Assembly (NCBI GenBank): GCA_963817485.1
Contig: CAWFOR010000025.1
Span: forward strand, 43,080-107,079
DNA from: Hyphomicrobium_A sp963817485
GTDB lineage: Bacteria > Pseudomonadota > Alphaproteobacteria > Rhizobiales > Hyphomicrobiaceae
Reading direction: 5' to 3'
Length of the DNA stretch: 64,000 nucleotides
Shown: piece after piece, positions 34,918 through 45,822 of the stretch
How the letters are laid out: each line of letters begins with the position of its first letter
Position numbering within the stretch: the first letter of the stretch is position 1
Notes under the pieces: model-generated
The model's database searches: none
Seen by the model: only the letters and a program-made list of their open reading frames with translations
What the model was told of the DNA's origin: nothing
Program-made: the position numbers and the translations under genes

Positions 34918-36480
34918 ATGACTGCCTCCCACACAATCCCCGGCATCCGGGAAAGCGACCTTGCCCGGCTCGCCGAGGATATCGCGTTTGCGACGCGGCC
35001 CGGCGACGTCATCGCGCTGAGGGGCGATCTCGGCGCCGGCAAGACGACGCTCGCCCGCGCCATCATCCACGCGCTTGGCTGCGACGAGCGCGAGGAGATT
35101 CCGAGCCCGACTTTCACACTCGTTCAGACGTATGCGACGCGGCGCATGCCGGTTGCGCATTTCGATCTTTATCGTCTCAATGCGGCCTCCGAAATCGAGG
35201 AGCTGGGTCTCGACCTCGCCCTCAAGCGGGGCATCGCCCTCATCGAGTGGCCGGAGCGGGCGTCGAGTACGCTCCCGGCGAGCCGTCTCGAAATTCTGCT
35301 GGAGGACGAGAGCGGCGGCAGCGCTCGCGAGGAGAGCGCGACGCGGCGCGTATCGCTCATGGGCGAAGGCGATTGGGCCACGCGCCTGCCGCGGCTCGTC
35401 GCCATGCGGAAGCTGATGACCGCCGGCGGCCTGGAAAGCGAAGCGAGCCGGCTCGGCTACCTGCAGGGCGACGCCTCCGTGCGCCGCTATGCCCGCATCA
35501 CGCGCGCACCCGGCGCCGGCGCCATCCTGATGGATTGGGCGCGCCAGCCCGACGGCCCCGCGATCCGCAACGGACTGCCTTACAGCCGCATCGCGCATCT
35601 CGCCGAGGACGTGCGCCCGTTCGTAGCAGTGGCCGCTGCGCTCCGCGCCCTCGGCCTCAGCGTGCCGGCGATCTATGCGCAGGACCTCGATCGCGGCTTT
35701 CTGCTCATCGAGGATCTGGGCGACCGCGTGTTCGGCCACGAGGTCGAGACCGGCGCGGCGGATCAGGCGCTGTTGTGGCGCACGGCGGCCGAGACGCTGG
35801 CAGCGCTCTCCGTCGTCGTTCCTCCGTCCGTGCTTCCCGTCGGCGACGGCACCGAGCATCGCCTGCCCGCGTACGACCGCGGCGCGTTGTCGATCGAGAC
35901 CGAGCTGCTGCTCGACTGGCATTGGCCGGCGCTGCATGGGTCGCCCGTGCCCGACGACGCCCGCGCCGAATTCCTGTCGCAATGGGGCGTTGTGTTCGAC
36001 CGCCTCGCCGCCCTGCCGTCGGGCTGGGTGTTGCGCGACTACCACTCGCCCAATCTTCTCTGGCTCCCGGAGCGCGAAGGGATTGCGCGCGTCGGCGTCA
36101 TCGACTTTCAGGATGCCATGCGCGGGCCGCCCGCCTATGACCTCGTCTCCTTGCTGCAGGATGCCCGCGTAGATGTCGCTCCCGAGCTTGAAGCTGCCGT
36201 CTTCGATCACTACTGTGCCGCCGTCACTGCGCGACAGACGGGGTTCGACCGTGACGCATTCGCATTCGCTTATGCCGCGCTTGGCGCGCAGCGCAATACC
36301 AAGATCCTCGGTATCTTCGCACGCCTCGCCAAGCGCGATGGCAAGCCCGCATACCTACGTCACGTCCCGCGGCTGTGGCGTTATCTGGAACGCGACCTTG
36401 CGCACCCGGACCTTGCCGGCCTCAAGCGCTGGTACGATCGCTGCTTTCCCGCGGAGGCCCGTGGCCACGCTTTCGCCTGA
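34918..36480 (+). CDS. TsaE-AmgK fusion: tRNA t6A ATPase joined to cell-wall sugar kinase
   Basis: 520 residues in two parts. Residues 1-160 are TsaE (t6A37 tRNA modification ATPase): Walker A RGDLGAGKTTLARAII and SPTFTLVQTYATRRMPVAHFDLYR. Residues about 175-520 are an aminoglycoside-phosphotransferase-fold kinase of the AmgK type (GDASVRRYARITRA, FLLIEDLGDRVF, catalytic VLRDYHSPNLLWLP, metal-binding VIDFQDAMRGP). AmgK phosphorylates N-acetylmuramate and N-acetylglucosamine at the anomeric position in peptidoglycan recycling. The murU homologue starts 15 bp downstream, supporting that role. The fusion has no stop or start between parts. Confidence 0.9.
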   Translation: MTASHTIPGIRESDLARLAEDIAFATRPGDVIALRGDLGAGKTTLARAIIHALGCDEREEIPSPTFTLVQTYATRRMPVAHFDLYRLNAASEIEELGLDLALKRGIALIEWPERASSTLPASRLEILLEDESGGSAREESATRRVSLMGEGDWATRLPRLVAMRKLMTAGGLESEASRLGYLQGDASVRRYARITRAPGAGAILMDWARQPDGPAIRNGLPYSRIAHLAEDVRPFVAVAAALRALGLSVPAIYAQDLDRGFLLIEDLGDRVFGHEVETGAADQALLWRTAAETLAALSVVVPPSVLPVGDGTEHRLPAYDRGALSIETELLLDWHWPALHGSPVPDDARAEFLSQWGVVFDRLAALPSGWVLRDYHSPNLLWLPEREGIARVGVIDFQDAMRGPPAYDLVSLLQDARVDVAPELEAAVFDHYCAAVTARQTGFDRDAFAFAYAALGAQRNTKILGIFARLAKRDGKPAYLRHVPRLWRYLERDLAHPDLAGLKRWYDRCFPAEARGHAFA

Positions 36481-36495
36481 GGGGAGCGCGCGCCC

Positions 36496-37233
36496 ATGAG
36501 CCGTACCGCGCATTGGAAGCCCGAAGCTGGGATCGTGCTTGCCGCAGGGCTCGGCTCGCGCATGCGCCCGCTGACCGACCAGGTGCCAAAGCCGCTCGTG
36601 CGCCTCAAAGGCCGCGCGCTGATCGATCATGTGCTCGACCGGCTGGCGGCTGCCGGCATCTCCCGCGCCGTCGTCAACGTCCACTACCTCGCCGACGCGC
36701 TGGAATCGCATCTGCGCCAGCGCAAGCACCCGAAGATCGAGATTTCAGACGAGCGCGGCGTGCTGCTCGACACCGGCGGCGGCGTCGTGCGCGCGCTGCC
36801 CAAGCTCAAGTCCGGGCCGTTCTTGATTCACAACTCCGACTCAGTGTGGATCGAGGGCGTCGGCTCCAACCTGGAGCGGCTGTTTGCGGCCTGGGACAGC
36901 GGCACGATGGACAGCCTCATGCTGCTCGCATCCGGCGCGACCAGCCTCGGCTACGAAGGCTCCGGCGATTTCGCCATGGGCACCGACGGGCGCCTCTCGC
37001 GCCGAGGCGAGCGGCAGATGGTGCCGTTCGTGTTTACCGGCGTATCGATTGCGCACCCGAGGATGTTTGAAAACGCGCCGCAAGGGCGCTTCTCGCTCAA
37101 CAAGCTGTGGGACGAGGCGATCGACAAGGGACGACTGTTTGGCGTGCGGCTCGAAGGGCTGTGGATGCACGTCGGCACGCCGGAAGCGCTGACGGAAGCG
37201 GAGAGGTGGATCGAGAGTGAGGACGTGGCTTGA
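36496..37233 (+). CDS. murU: MurU-like nucleotidyltransferase (N-acetylmuramate-1-phosphate uridylyltransferase)
   Basis: 245 residues. Nucleotidyltransferase signature VLAAGLGSRMRPLTDQVPKP, then HYLADALESHLRQ, metal-binding NSDSVW and the C-terminal WMHVGTPEALTEAE. In Pseudomonas MurU converts MurNAc-1-P to UDP-MurNAc after AmgK, bypassing de novo synthesis and giving fosfomycin tolerance. The preceding gene carries an AmgK domain, so the same salvage route is likely here. The end overlaps addB by 17 bp. Confidence 0.88.
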   Translation: MSRTAHWKPEAGIVLAAGLGSRMRPLTDQVPKPLVRLKGRALIDHVLDRLAAAGISRAVVNVHYLADALESHLRQRKHPKIEISDERGVLLDTGGGVVRALPKLKSGPFLIHNSDSVWIEGVGSNLERLFAAWDSGTMDSLMLLASGATSLGYEGSGDFAMGTDGRLSRRGERQMVPFVFTGVSIAHPRMFENAPQGRFSLNKLWDEAIDKGRLFGVRLEGLWMHVGTPEALTEAERWIESEDVA

Positions 37234-40200
37234 CCAGGCGTTCGGCCGAACCGAAGCGAAGGCTTCGGACAGCGCCCGCGTCTTCTCGGTGCCTCCGGGT
37301 CAGGCATTTCTTGCAAGCGTCGCCCGCGCGATCCTGAACGGCGGCCTCCCTGGCCCGGCAGGGCGCCCGCCGTCTCCCATCGAGCTTCCCGAGTTCACGC
37401 TGCTGCTGCCGACGCGCCGCGCTGCCCGCGCCATGCAGGAGGCCTTCCTTGTCGCCAGCGGCGGACGCGCGATGCTGCTGCCGCGGATCCGTCCGATCTC
37501 CGAGGACGAGGAGGAGCTGACGCTGCTGTCGGGGCTGGCCGCCGACGTGGCGATCCGGCCGGAAGAGCTCGAGCTGCCGCCGGCCGTGAGCGAGATCGAG
37601 CGCCGCATAGCTTTGACAATGCTCGTGAGCAAGTGGTCGCAGAGCAAGCGTCGGGCACAGGCGCACCCGGCCGGTGACATGGCAACGGTCGTAGGAGCGG
37701 CCGGCGACACGCCGGCGAAGGCTGCCAACCTCGCGGCCGATCTGTGCCGCCTCATGGACATGGTCGAGACCGAGGACAAGAATTTCGCCGGGCTCGCCGA
37801 GCTGGTGCCCGAGGAGTTCTCCGAGCACTGGCAGCAGACGATCGAGTTCCTCAAGATCATCACCGAGGCATGGCCGGCGCACCTTGCCGAGCGAGGCTTG
37901 CTGTCACCCGTCGGACGCCGCAACCGCGCCATCCTCGCGGAAGCCGAGCGCCTGGCCGCGGCGCCGCCGGCGGGACCGGTCATCGTCGCCGGCGTGACCG
38001 GGTCGATCCCTGCGACGGTGGCGCTGATGCGCGCGGTCGCGCGGCTGCCCAAGGGCGCGATCGTGCTCCCCGGCCTCGATCCCTATCTCGATGAGGAAAG
38101 CTGGCAGACGATCGTGCCTGCCGATGCAAGCGAGCCTGGGCATCCGGAGCATCCGCAGTTCGGTCTGAAAAAGCTGCTCGACCGCCTCGAACTCAAGCGC
38201 GAAGACGTGCGCGCGCTCGGCGACGCCAAGGCAAGCGTGGCCGGGCAAGGCCGCGCCGAGCTGATGGCCGAGGCGATGCGGCCGTCGGGCACGACTGCCA
38301 AGTGGTACGGCTACACAAAGCGCGCCAATCGCGCAAATCTGCGCTCCGCCCTCGACGGCGTGAGCCTCATCGAAGCCCCCTCGGCGCAGGACGAGGCCGA
38401 GGTCGTGTCGCTCATCCTGCGCGAGGCGGCGGAGACGCCAGGCCGCACCGCTGCGCTCATCTCGCCCGACCGGCTGCTTGCGCGCCGCGTCGCCATCCGG
38501 CTGGAAGCCTGGGGCATCCGCGTCGACGATTCCGCCGGCCGCCCGTTCGCCAAGACCGTCCCCGGCACGTTCCTCGACCTCACGATCGCGGCCATCGCGC
38601 AGGGCTTCGCACCGGCCGACGTGATGGCGCTGCTCAAGCATCCGCTGACGCGCCTCGGGCTCGGGCCGTTCGAGGTCCGCCGCGCCGGGCGCGCGCTCGA
38701 GATCGCCGTCTTCCGCGACGTGTATCTCGGCCAGGGCATCGACGGCATCAAAGCGGCGCTCGAGCGGGCCGACCGCGAGGTTCACGCCGATGAACGGCGC
38801 GGAATGGCAGTCAAGCGTCTGCGCGACGACGACTGGAAGGGCGCGCACGATCTGGTCGCGCGCCTGGAGACGGCATTTATGCCGCTGCTCGCCGTGTTCG
38901 CCGCAGGCAAACCTGTGCCGCTAAGCGCCATAGCCGACGCGCACATGAGGACCGCGGAGGCACTTGCGCGGCTGCCCGAAGGCGAAGCAGATGACGATAC
39001 CTCGCCGCTCTGGCGCGACGAGGCGGGCACCACCGCGGCTGCGTTCTTCACCGGCATTCTCGACCCTAGCCTGCCGGTGCTCGAAATTCCCGCCGCCGAC
39101 TACGCCGATCTCTACCGCAGCCTCATCGTCGGCGAGAACGTGCGCCCGCGCGTTGCCGTGCATCCGCGCCTCTTCATCTGGGGACCGTTCGAGGCGCGCC
39201 TGCAGCAGACCGACGTCGTCGTCCTCGGCGGCCTCAACGACGGCACTTGGCCCGAGGCCGGCGAGCCGGGGCCGTGGCTCAACCGTCCGATGCGCGCGGC
39301 ACTCGGGCTGCCGTCGCCGGAAGAAAAGATCGGCTACGCCGCGCACGACTTCACGTCGTTCCTCGGCGCCGAGCGCGTCTATCTCACGCGCGCGCAGAAG
39401 ATCGACGGCGTGCCGACGGTGCCCTCGCGCTGGCTCATGCGGCTGCAAGCGCTGCTGTCCGGCCTCGGCCTCGCGGATCAACTGCGCCCACAGCAATCAT
39501 GGCTCGGCTGGGCGCGCGCGCGCGACCGCATCGGACCCCGCATACGCATCTCAGCGCCCGAGCCGCGGCCGCCGCTCGACATGCGGCCACGCAAGATGAG
39601 CGTGACGCGCATCGAGACCTGGCTCTCCAACCCCTACGCCATCTTTGCCGGCAGCATTCTGCGCCTGGAAAAGCTTCCGTCCCTGGGAGTGGACCCGGAC
39701 GCAGCGCTCAAGGGCTCGATCGTGCACGAGATCATGAGCCGGTTCGCCGAGGCATCGCCCGCCACGCTGCCGCCCGACCCGGCGCGCGAACTTGCGACCA
39801 TCGCCCGCGACGTGCTCGGCCACTACGGCGACAACCCGCGCGTCGCCGCCTTCTGGCTGCCGCGCTTCCTGCGCTTCGCGCAGTGGTTCGCCGAAACCGA
39901 GCCGGCGCGGCGGCGCGGCGTGGCGCACGTCGCCGCCGAGGTTGCCGGCAGCTTGGCGCTCGCCGGTCCCGGCGGATCGTTCACATTGACCGCCCGCGCC
40001 GACCGCATCGATGTCGGCGACAGCGGCATCGTCATCACCGACTATAAGACGGGAACGCCGCCCACCGACAACCGCATCAAGCAGGGGCTTGCGCCGCAGC
40101 TCCCGCTCGAGGCGGCGATCGCGCGCGGCGAAGCCGGCTTCACCGGCATCGCGGATCGGCGCGTGACCGCGCTGCGCTACATCAAGGCCTCCGGCGGCGA

Positions 40201-40426
40201 GCCGGCGGGCGAGGAGCGCACCGTGGAGGTCGCCGATATCGCTGCCCTCGCCGACACGGCGCTCGAGCGGCTCGGCCAGCTCATCGCGCAGTTCGATGAC
40301 GAGCGAACGCCCTACAAGGCGCTGCGTCGCTCGGACTTCGCTCAACTCTACAAGTTCGACGACTACGCGCACCTCGCGCGCGTCGCCGAATGGGCCGTCG
40401 CCGAAGAGGAGGACGTGCTCCCGTGA
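37217..40426 (+). CDS. addB: Double-strand break repair protein AddB
   Basis: 1069 residues. Inactivated helicase-like N-terminal half (FTLLLPTRRAARAMQEAFL instead of a good Walker A), then FIWGPFEARLQQTDVVVLGG and LNDGTWPEAGEPGPWLNRPM. The C-terminal PD-(D/E)XK nuclease has LKGSIVHEIMSRFAE and VITDYKTGTPP. It pairs with AddA to process DNA ends for RecA and acts with Chi-like sites. Frame is open over its whole length, unlike addA. It starts inside the murU end and its stop overlaps the addA GTG start (GTGA). Confidence 0.95.
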   Translation: MRTWLDQAFGRTEAKASDSARVFSVPPGQAFLASVARAILNGGLPGPAGRPPSPIELPEFTLLLPTRRAARAMQEAFLVASGGRAMLLPRIRPISEDEEELTLLSGLAADVAIRPEELELPPAVSEIERRIALTMLVSKWSQSKRRAQAHPAGDMATVVGAAGDTPAKAANLAADLCRLMDMVETEDKNFAGLAELVPEEFSEHWQQTIEFLKIITEAWPAHLAERGLLSPVGRRNRAILAEAERLAAAPPAGPVIVAGVTGSIPATVALMRAVARLPKGAIVLPGLDPYLDEESWQTIVPADASEPGHPEHPQFGLKKLLDRLELKREDVRALGDAKASVAGQGRAELMAEAMRPSGTTAKWYGYTKRANRANLRSALDGVSLIEAPSAQDEAEVVSLILREAAETPGRTAALISPDRLLARRVAIRLEAWGIRVDDSAGRPFAKTVPGTFLDLTIAAIAQGFAPADVMALLKHPLTRLGLGPFEVRRAGRALEIAVFRDVYLGQGIDGIKAALERADREVHADERRGMAVKRLRDDDWKGAHDLVARLETAFMPLLAVFAAGKPVPLSAIADAHMRTAEALARLPEGEADDDTSPLWRDEAGTTAAAFFTGILDPSLPVLEIPAADYADLYRSLIVGENVRPRVAVHPRLFIWGPFEARLQQTDVVVLGGLNDGTWPEAGEPGPWLNRPMRAALGLPSPEEKIGYAAHDFTSFLGAERVYLTRAQKIDGVPTVPSRWLMRLQALLSGLGLADQLRPQQSWLGWARARDRIGPRIRISAPEPRPPLDMRPRKMSVTRIETWLSNPYAIFAGSILRLEKLPSLGVDPDAALKGSIVHEIMSRFAEASPATLPPDPARELATIARDVLGHYGDNPRVAAFWLPRFLRFAQWFAETEPARRRGVAHVAAEVAGSLALAGPGGSFTLTARADRIDVGDSGIVITDYKTGTPPTDNRIKQGLAPQLPLEAAIARGEAGFTGIADRRVTALRYIKASGGEPAGEERTVEVADIAALADTALERLGQLIAQFDDERTPYKALRRSDFAQLYKFDDYAHLARVAEWAVAEEEDVLP

Positions 40427-43400
40427 CGACGCACGCTTCCGACCTCGAACGCACCGCACCGGGCCCAGCGCGACGCCGCCGATCCGGCGGCATCGGCTTG
40501 GGTGAGCGCCAACGCCGGCACCGGCAAGACGCACGTGCTCACGCTGCGCGCGCTGCGCCTTATGCTCGCCGGCACCATCCCCGAGCGCATCCTCGCCCTC
40601 ACCTACACCAAGGCCGCTGCGGCCGAGATGTCGAAGCGCGTCTTCGACACGCTGGCGCAGTGGGTGACCATGGACGAGGCAAAGCTCGCAGACGTGCTCG
40701 CCGAGCTCACCGCCCGCAAGCCGACGCCGGCCGAGATCGAGCGCGCGCGCACGCTGTTCACGACCGCCATCGAGACGCCGGGCGGGCTCAAGGTGCAGAC
40801 CATCCACTCGTTCTGCGAGCGCCTGTTGCAGCGCTTCCCGCTGGAAGCCGACGTGGCGCCGGGCTTCACCATCCTCGACGAGCCGACGGCCAACACGCTG
40901 CAGCGCGAGGCGATCGACGCCGTGCTGGCGCTGGCAACGCGCAACGAGGCGTCCCTCGAGGGACGCGCCCTGACGGCCGCGATCCGCTACGCCGCCGAGG
41001 AGCGCTTCGACGAGCTGCTGCGCGGCGCGCTTCGCCTGCGGCCGCGGATCGAGGAGGCGGTGCGCCTCGAAAGCGGCGATACGGCCGATGGGCTGCGCGT
41101 ACTGGAAGTCGCGCTGCGGCAAACGCTCAAGGTCCGCCCGCAGCGCCACCGAAGACACAGTCACCAACGAGCTCGCGCAAATCGCCGGCGATGGCGAGCT
41201 GCTGCGCTTGCGCGATGCGCTCTCCGGCGGCAGCAAGAGCGACATAGAGCACGGCCAATCGATCGGGGCCGCACTCTCGGCCGGCTCGCCCAGGGCGCGC
41301 GCCGACGCGCTCGAGCACTTCTTCTGCACCGATAAAGGGGCGCCGCGCGCGCGCCTGATGAGCAAAGGCATAAAGGACCAGTTCCCCGACCTCGACAGCG
41401 CGGCGACCGCCGCGCAGACGCGCGCGGTCATCCTCGCGCATGAGCGCAAGGGACTTGCCGTTATCACTGCCACGATAGCGCTCTACCGCCTCGCGGGCGC
41501 GGTGCTCGAGCGCTATACGGCGGCGAAAGCGCGCCGCGCCGCGCTCGACTACGACGATCTCATCGCCAAGGCGGTCAGCCTGCTGCGCACCAAAGATTCG
41601 ACCGCCTGGGTGCTGTTCAAGCTCGACCGCGGCATCGACCATATCCTCGTCGACGAGGCGCAGGACACAAGCACCGAGCAGTGGCATGTGGTCGAAGCGC
41701 TGGCGCAGGAGTTCTTTACCGGACTCGGCCAGCGCGAGGGCGTGCGCACGCTGTTTGCCGTCGGCGACGAGAAGCAGTCGATCTACAGCTTCCAGGGCGC
41801 GGCCCCGCGCAAGTTCGCCGAGATGGGCCAGCGCTTCGCGGCGCTCGCCGCGAACGCCGCGCATACGTGGCGACGCATCCCGCTCGATCTGTCGTTCCGC
41901 ACGGTTGCCCCGATCCTGGGCGCGGTCGACCGCGTCTTCTCCGATCATGATCGCACGCCAGGCCTCACGGCAGAGCTGAGCGAGATCCGCCACGCGGTTC
42001 ACCGCATCGGTCATGCCGGCCTCGTCGAGATGTGGCCCGTTATGGCGCCGGAGGGCGGCACGCAGGCCGATGCGTGGTCGCCGCTCGACGAGGAAGCTGC
42101 GCGCGCACCCGAGGTGCGCCTCGCCGATCGCATCGCGGCAACGATCCGGCATTGGCTCGACAGCGGAGAGCGGCTCACATCCGAGGATCGGCCGATCCGC
42201 GCCGGGCGACATCCTCGTCCTCCTGCGCAAACGCCGACCCTTCGCGGCGCCGATGGTCGCCGCACTCAAGGCGCGCGGCATCCCCGTCGCAGGCGCCGAC
42301 CGGCTGCGCCTCTCCGACCAGATCGCGATCGAGGACCTGATCTCGCTCGGCGATTTCCTCACGCTGCCCGAGGACGACCTCGCGCTCGCCGAGGTGCTGA
42401 AAAGCCCGCTGTTCGCTTTCGACGATACCGACCTCTTGGCGCTCGCAGCCGGCCGCAAGGGCACGCTGTGGTCCTCGCTGATCGCCAATGCCGGCTCAAA
42501 GCCGCTCTACCAGGGCGCTGCAGACACGCTGAAGCGCTGGCGCTCGCGCGCCGACTACGCGCCGCCGTTCGAGTTCTTCGCCTCGATCCTCGATCGTGAG
42601 GGCGCGCGCGCAAAGTTCCTCGCCCGCCTCGGGCCCGAGGCTGCCGACCCGCTCGATGAGTTCCTCAACCTCGCGCTCTCCTACGACGACCGCGCGCCGC
42701 CGTCGCTGACCGGCTTCCTCGCCTACCTGCGCGAGACCGACGCCGAGGTGAAGCGGGACATGGAGCATGGCCGCAACGAGGTGCGGGTGATGACCGTGCA
42801 CGGCGCCAAGGGGCTCGAGGCGCCGATCGTGTTCCTTCCCGATACGTGCACGACCGCATCCGGCGGCACGTCCGCGGTGCTCGACCTGCCGAGCGTCAAG
42901 CTTCCGAAAGGCATCGAGGCGCCGCCGTTTGTGTGGAGCGTCAAGGGCACGGCAAGCCACGCCGCGGTCGCCGGGGCACGCCAGGTGCGCGCAGCCCTCG
43001 AAGCCGAGGAGCGTCACCGGCTGCTCTACGTCGCCATGACGCGCGCGCGTGACCGGCTCTACGTCGCCGGCTTCGAAGGCAAGAAGGCGCGTCCCGACGG
43101 CTGCTGGTATAATCTCGTGCACGAAGCCCTGAGCGCCGGCCTCACCAAGGCAACCGCTTTCGACGGCGAGACTGTGTGGCGCCTGGTCGAGGCACAATCC
43201 GTCGCCGCGAAGGCCGGCAAGGATGCATTGACGGACGAGAGCGAGCCCGCGCCGCTGCCGGCCTGGGCGACGAAGGCCGCGCCGCGTGAGCCGACCATTG
43301 CGATCCCCCTCGCGCCCTCGCGCCTCGAGGCGTACGCGCCCGACGAGGCAGGGGAGCCGCTGGCGGTGCCCTCGCGACCGCGCGAGCGGTCCGAGCCGTC

Positions 43401-43995
43401 CGTCACCTCACCCGCGCTCGGCGAGGACGGCCGCTTCCTGCGCGGCACGCTCACCCACGCATTGCTGCAATACCTGCCCGCCCTGCCGCAACCGAGCTGG
43501 AACCAGGCGGCGAAGGGCTTCATCGATCGGCGCGGGGCAGCGCTGTCGCCGGCGGCGCGGGAGGGGATCGTGCGCGAGACGCTGGCGATTCTCACCGCGC
43601 CGGAGTTCGCCCCCCTGTTCGGCCCCCAGAGCCGGGCCGAGGTGCCGGTCGTGGCGCTGCTCCCCAACCCCAAAAGGAAGGGGGCGCCGCTCAAGCTCGT
43701 CGGCCAGATCGACCGCCTCGTCGACCTGGGCAAGGAGGTGCTGATCGTCGACTACAAGACCAACCGGCCTCCTCCTAAGCAGGTCGAAGCCGTTGCGCCG
43801 GCTTACCTTCTTCAGCTTGCGGCGTATCGCCTCGCGCTCGTCGAGATCTACCCGGGCCGCACGGTGCGAGCCGCACTCCTCTGGACCGACGGGCCGCGAA
43901 TCATGCAACTGCCGGGTGAGGTGCTCGATCAATATTCGTTGCGGCTCTGGGAGCTTGACATAAGTCGCCTTGACGCTGGCGAAGGGCATTCCTAA
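40423..43995 (+). CDS. addA: Double-strand break repair helicase-nuclease AddA, three frameshifts
   Basis: About 1190 residues over the extent. UvrD-type helicase motifs: Walker A SANAGTGKTHVLTLRALRL, TIHSFCERLLQRFPLEA, DEAQDTSTEQWHVV, GDEKQSIYSFQGA, VMTVHGAKGLEAPIVF and LLYVAMTRARDRLYVAG; the C-terminal nuclease has VLIVDYKTNRPP. The start is the GTG at 40423 (VTTHASDLERT). The frame breaks near 40460, 41140 and 42205, each time resuming at once in another frame with conserved sequence. Three separate single-base indels in one gene next to an intact addB suggest sequence errors. Confidence 0.88.
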
Positions 43996-44047
43996 CTTTC
44001 CGCTCGAACAGGCGCGCGCCCGGCCAACGATCAAGGAGACCGTCCAT

Positions 44048-44374
44048 ATGGCAAATGCAGTGTCCGACAGCACCTTCGAGCAGGAGGTTTTAAAGTCCAC
44101 GGAACCCGTTCTCGTGGACTTTTTTGCCGAGTGGTGCGGGCCGTGCAAGGCCATGGCGCCAGCGCTCGAGCAGGTCGCGCAGGAGATGCGCGGCAAGGTC
44201 AAGGTCGTGAAGCTCGACGTCGATCAGAACCCCACCGTCACCGGCAAGTACGGCATCCGCGCCATGCCGACGCTGATGCTGTTCAAGAACGGTCAGGTCG
44301 CGGCACAGCACACGGGCGCTCTGGTGCAGAAGAAGAAGCTCGAGGATTGGATCAACTCGGCCAACGTCGCCTGA
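44048..44374 (+). CDS. trxA: Thioredoxin
   Basis: 108 residues with the active site FFAEWCGPCKAMAPAL, cis-Pro region RAMPTLMLFKNGQ and the C-terminal helix KKLEDWI. It is the main cytoplasmic disulfide reductase with thioredoxin reductase. ATG 44048 is used since it follows AAGGAGA and gives the normal length. It stands 52 bp after addA and ends the plus-strand block; a strong terminator follows. Confidence 0.95.
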   Translation: MANAVSDSTFEQEVLKSTEPVLVDFFAEWCGPCKAMAPALEQVAQEMRGKVKVVKLDVDQNPTVTGKYGIRAMPTLMLFKNGQVAAQHTGALVQKKKLEDWINSANVA

Positions 44375-44398
44375 GCTTCGCCTGAAGGATTATCGCAG

Positions 44399-44432
44399 CG
44401 GCCCCGAGCTTCGGCTCGGGGCCGTTTTGTTT
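44399..44432 (+). terminator. Rho-independent terminator after trxA
   Basis: CGGCCCCGAGC-TTCG-GCTCGGGGCCG followed by TTTTGTTTT: an 11-bp perfect stem with a stable UUCG-type tetraloop and a T-rich tail. It separates the plus-strand addAB-trxA block from convergent folC. Confidence 0.93.
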
Positions 44433-44478
44433 TGTGCGGATGGCGATGAACCCTTCACCCGCTGTCGCGCTTCGCACG

Positions 44479-45822
44479 TCAGTTCGCTTGGGGCTCGACG
44501 CCCTCCTGCAGCGCGAGCACGCGGCCGGCAAGATAGAGCGAGCCGCAGATCAGGATGCGCTTCGGCCCCGCTTCGATCTTATCGCAGCGCTTCAACGCGC
44601 TCTCGACGTCCGTGCTCCACTCGGCCTCGAGCCCGACCTTGCGCGCCGTCTCCGCAAGCGTCTCGGGCGCGTGCGGGGCCTCGTGCGCGCCGGGAATGGG
44701 CACCGTCACCACGTGGCGCGCGAGCCCGCGGAAGGGCGCGAGGAAGCCGGCGGAATCCTTCAAGCCCATCATCCCGACGATGAGATGCACCGGCTTGGGC
44801 GAGCGCTCCTCCAGGTCGGCGAGCGTTTGCGCGAGCGCGCGCCCTGCCGCGGGGTTGTGGCCGCCATCGAGCCACAGCTCGGAGCCGGGCTTCAGCAGCG
44901 ACGGCAGCGGACCCGAGTCGAGCCGCTGCATGCGTGCCGGCCAGCGCGCGGTCGTCAGCCCCTCCTCGATCGCCCATTCGTCCAGCGCGATGCCGGGAAG
45001 GCGCGCGCGCAGCTCCAGCGCCGCGGCGACCGCGGTGCCGGCATTGACGATCTGGTGGCGCCCAACGAGCACCGGCAGCGGCAGGTCGAGGAGCTGTGCC
45101 TCCGTCTGCACGACAAGCCGGCCGCGCTGCTCGAAGGCATCGAACTGCTCGCCCCAGACCACGAGCGACGCGCCGCTGCGAACGGCTTCGGCGCGGATCA
45201 CGTCCTCGGCCTCGGGCTCCTGCTGCGCAATGACCGCCGGCACGCCCGAGCGCAGGATGCCGGCCTTCTCGTAGGCGATCTTGGCGAGTGTCGAGCCCAG
45301 CTTCTCGGAATGGTCCATCGAAATCGGTGTGATGACCGAAAGCGCCGGCCGATCGACGACGTTGGTCGCATCGAGCCGGCCGCCGAGCCCCACCTCGAGC
45401 AGAAGCACATCGGCCGGCTGCTCGGCAAAGGCGAGGAACGCCGCCGCCGTCGTGATCTCGAACTGGGTGATGTCGTCGCTGCCGTTGGTCGCCTGCGTGC
45501 GCACAAGCACGTCGACGAGTTGCTCCTCGCCGATCGGGTGCGCCTTGCCGTCGGCGCCGGCGAGCTCGATGCGCTCGTGGAAGCGCACGAGATGCGGGGA
45601 GGTATAGACGTGCACGCGTGCACCCGCGGCCTGCAGCATGGCCTTGAGGTAGGCCGTGACCGATCCCTTGCCGTTGGTGCCGGCGATGTGCACGACCGGC
45701 GGCAGGCGCTTGTGCGGATCGCCGAGCTTGGCGAGCAGGCGCTCGACCCGCCCGAGCGACAGGTCGATCAGCAGAGGATGCAGCAGCTTGAGCTCGGCGA
45801 GGAGCTGCGCGCTCGTGGGCAT
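44479..45822 (-). CDS. folC: Dihydrofolate synthase / folylpolyglutamate synthase
   Basis: 447 residues from the ATG at 45820-45822, which follows AGGAGAAGG. Mur-ligase-type P-loop VVHIAGTNGKGSVTAYLKAM, then TSPHLVRFHERIEL, VGLGGRLDATNVV, ITPISMDHSEKLGSTL and WLDGGHNPAAGRALA. It adds Glu to dihydropteroate and to folates. Last gene of the large minus-strand block, following accD as in many Hyphomicrobiales. An upstream in-frame ATG at 45847-45849 would add nine residues. Confidence 0.95.
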   Translation of the reverse strand: MPTSAQLLAELKLLHPLLIDLSLGRVERLLAKLGDPHKRLPPVVHIAGTNGKGSVTAYLKAMLQAAGARVHVYTSPHLVRFHERIELAGADGKAHPIGEEQLVDVLVRTQATNGSDDITQFEITTAAAFLAFAEQPADVLLLEVGLGGRLDATNVVDRPALSVITPISMDHSEKLGSTLAKIAYEKAGILRSGVPAVIAQQEPEAEDVIRAEAVRSGASLVVWGEQFDAFEQRGRLVVQTEAQLLDLPLPVLVGRHQIVNAGTAVAAALELRARLPGIALDEWAIEEGLTTARWPARMQRLDSGPLPSLLKPGSELWLDGGHNPAAGRALAQTLADLEERSPKPVHLIVGMMGLKDSAGFLAPFRGLARHVVTVPIPGAHEAPHAPETLAETARKVGLEAEWSTDVESALKRCDKIEAGPKRILICGSLYLAGRVLALQEGVEPQAN

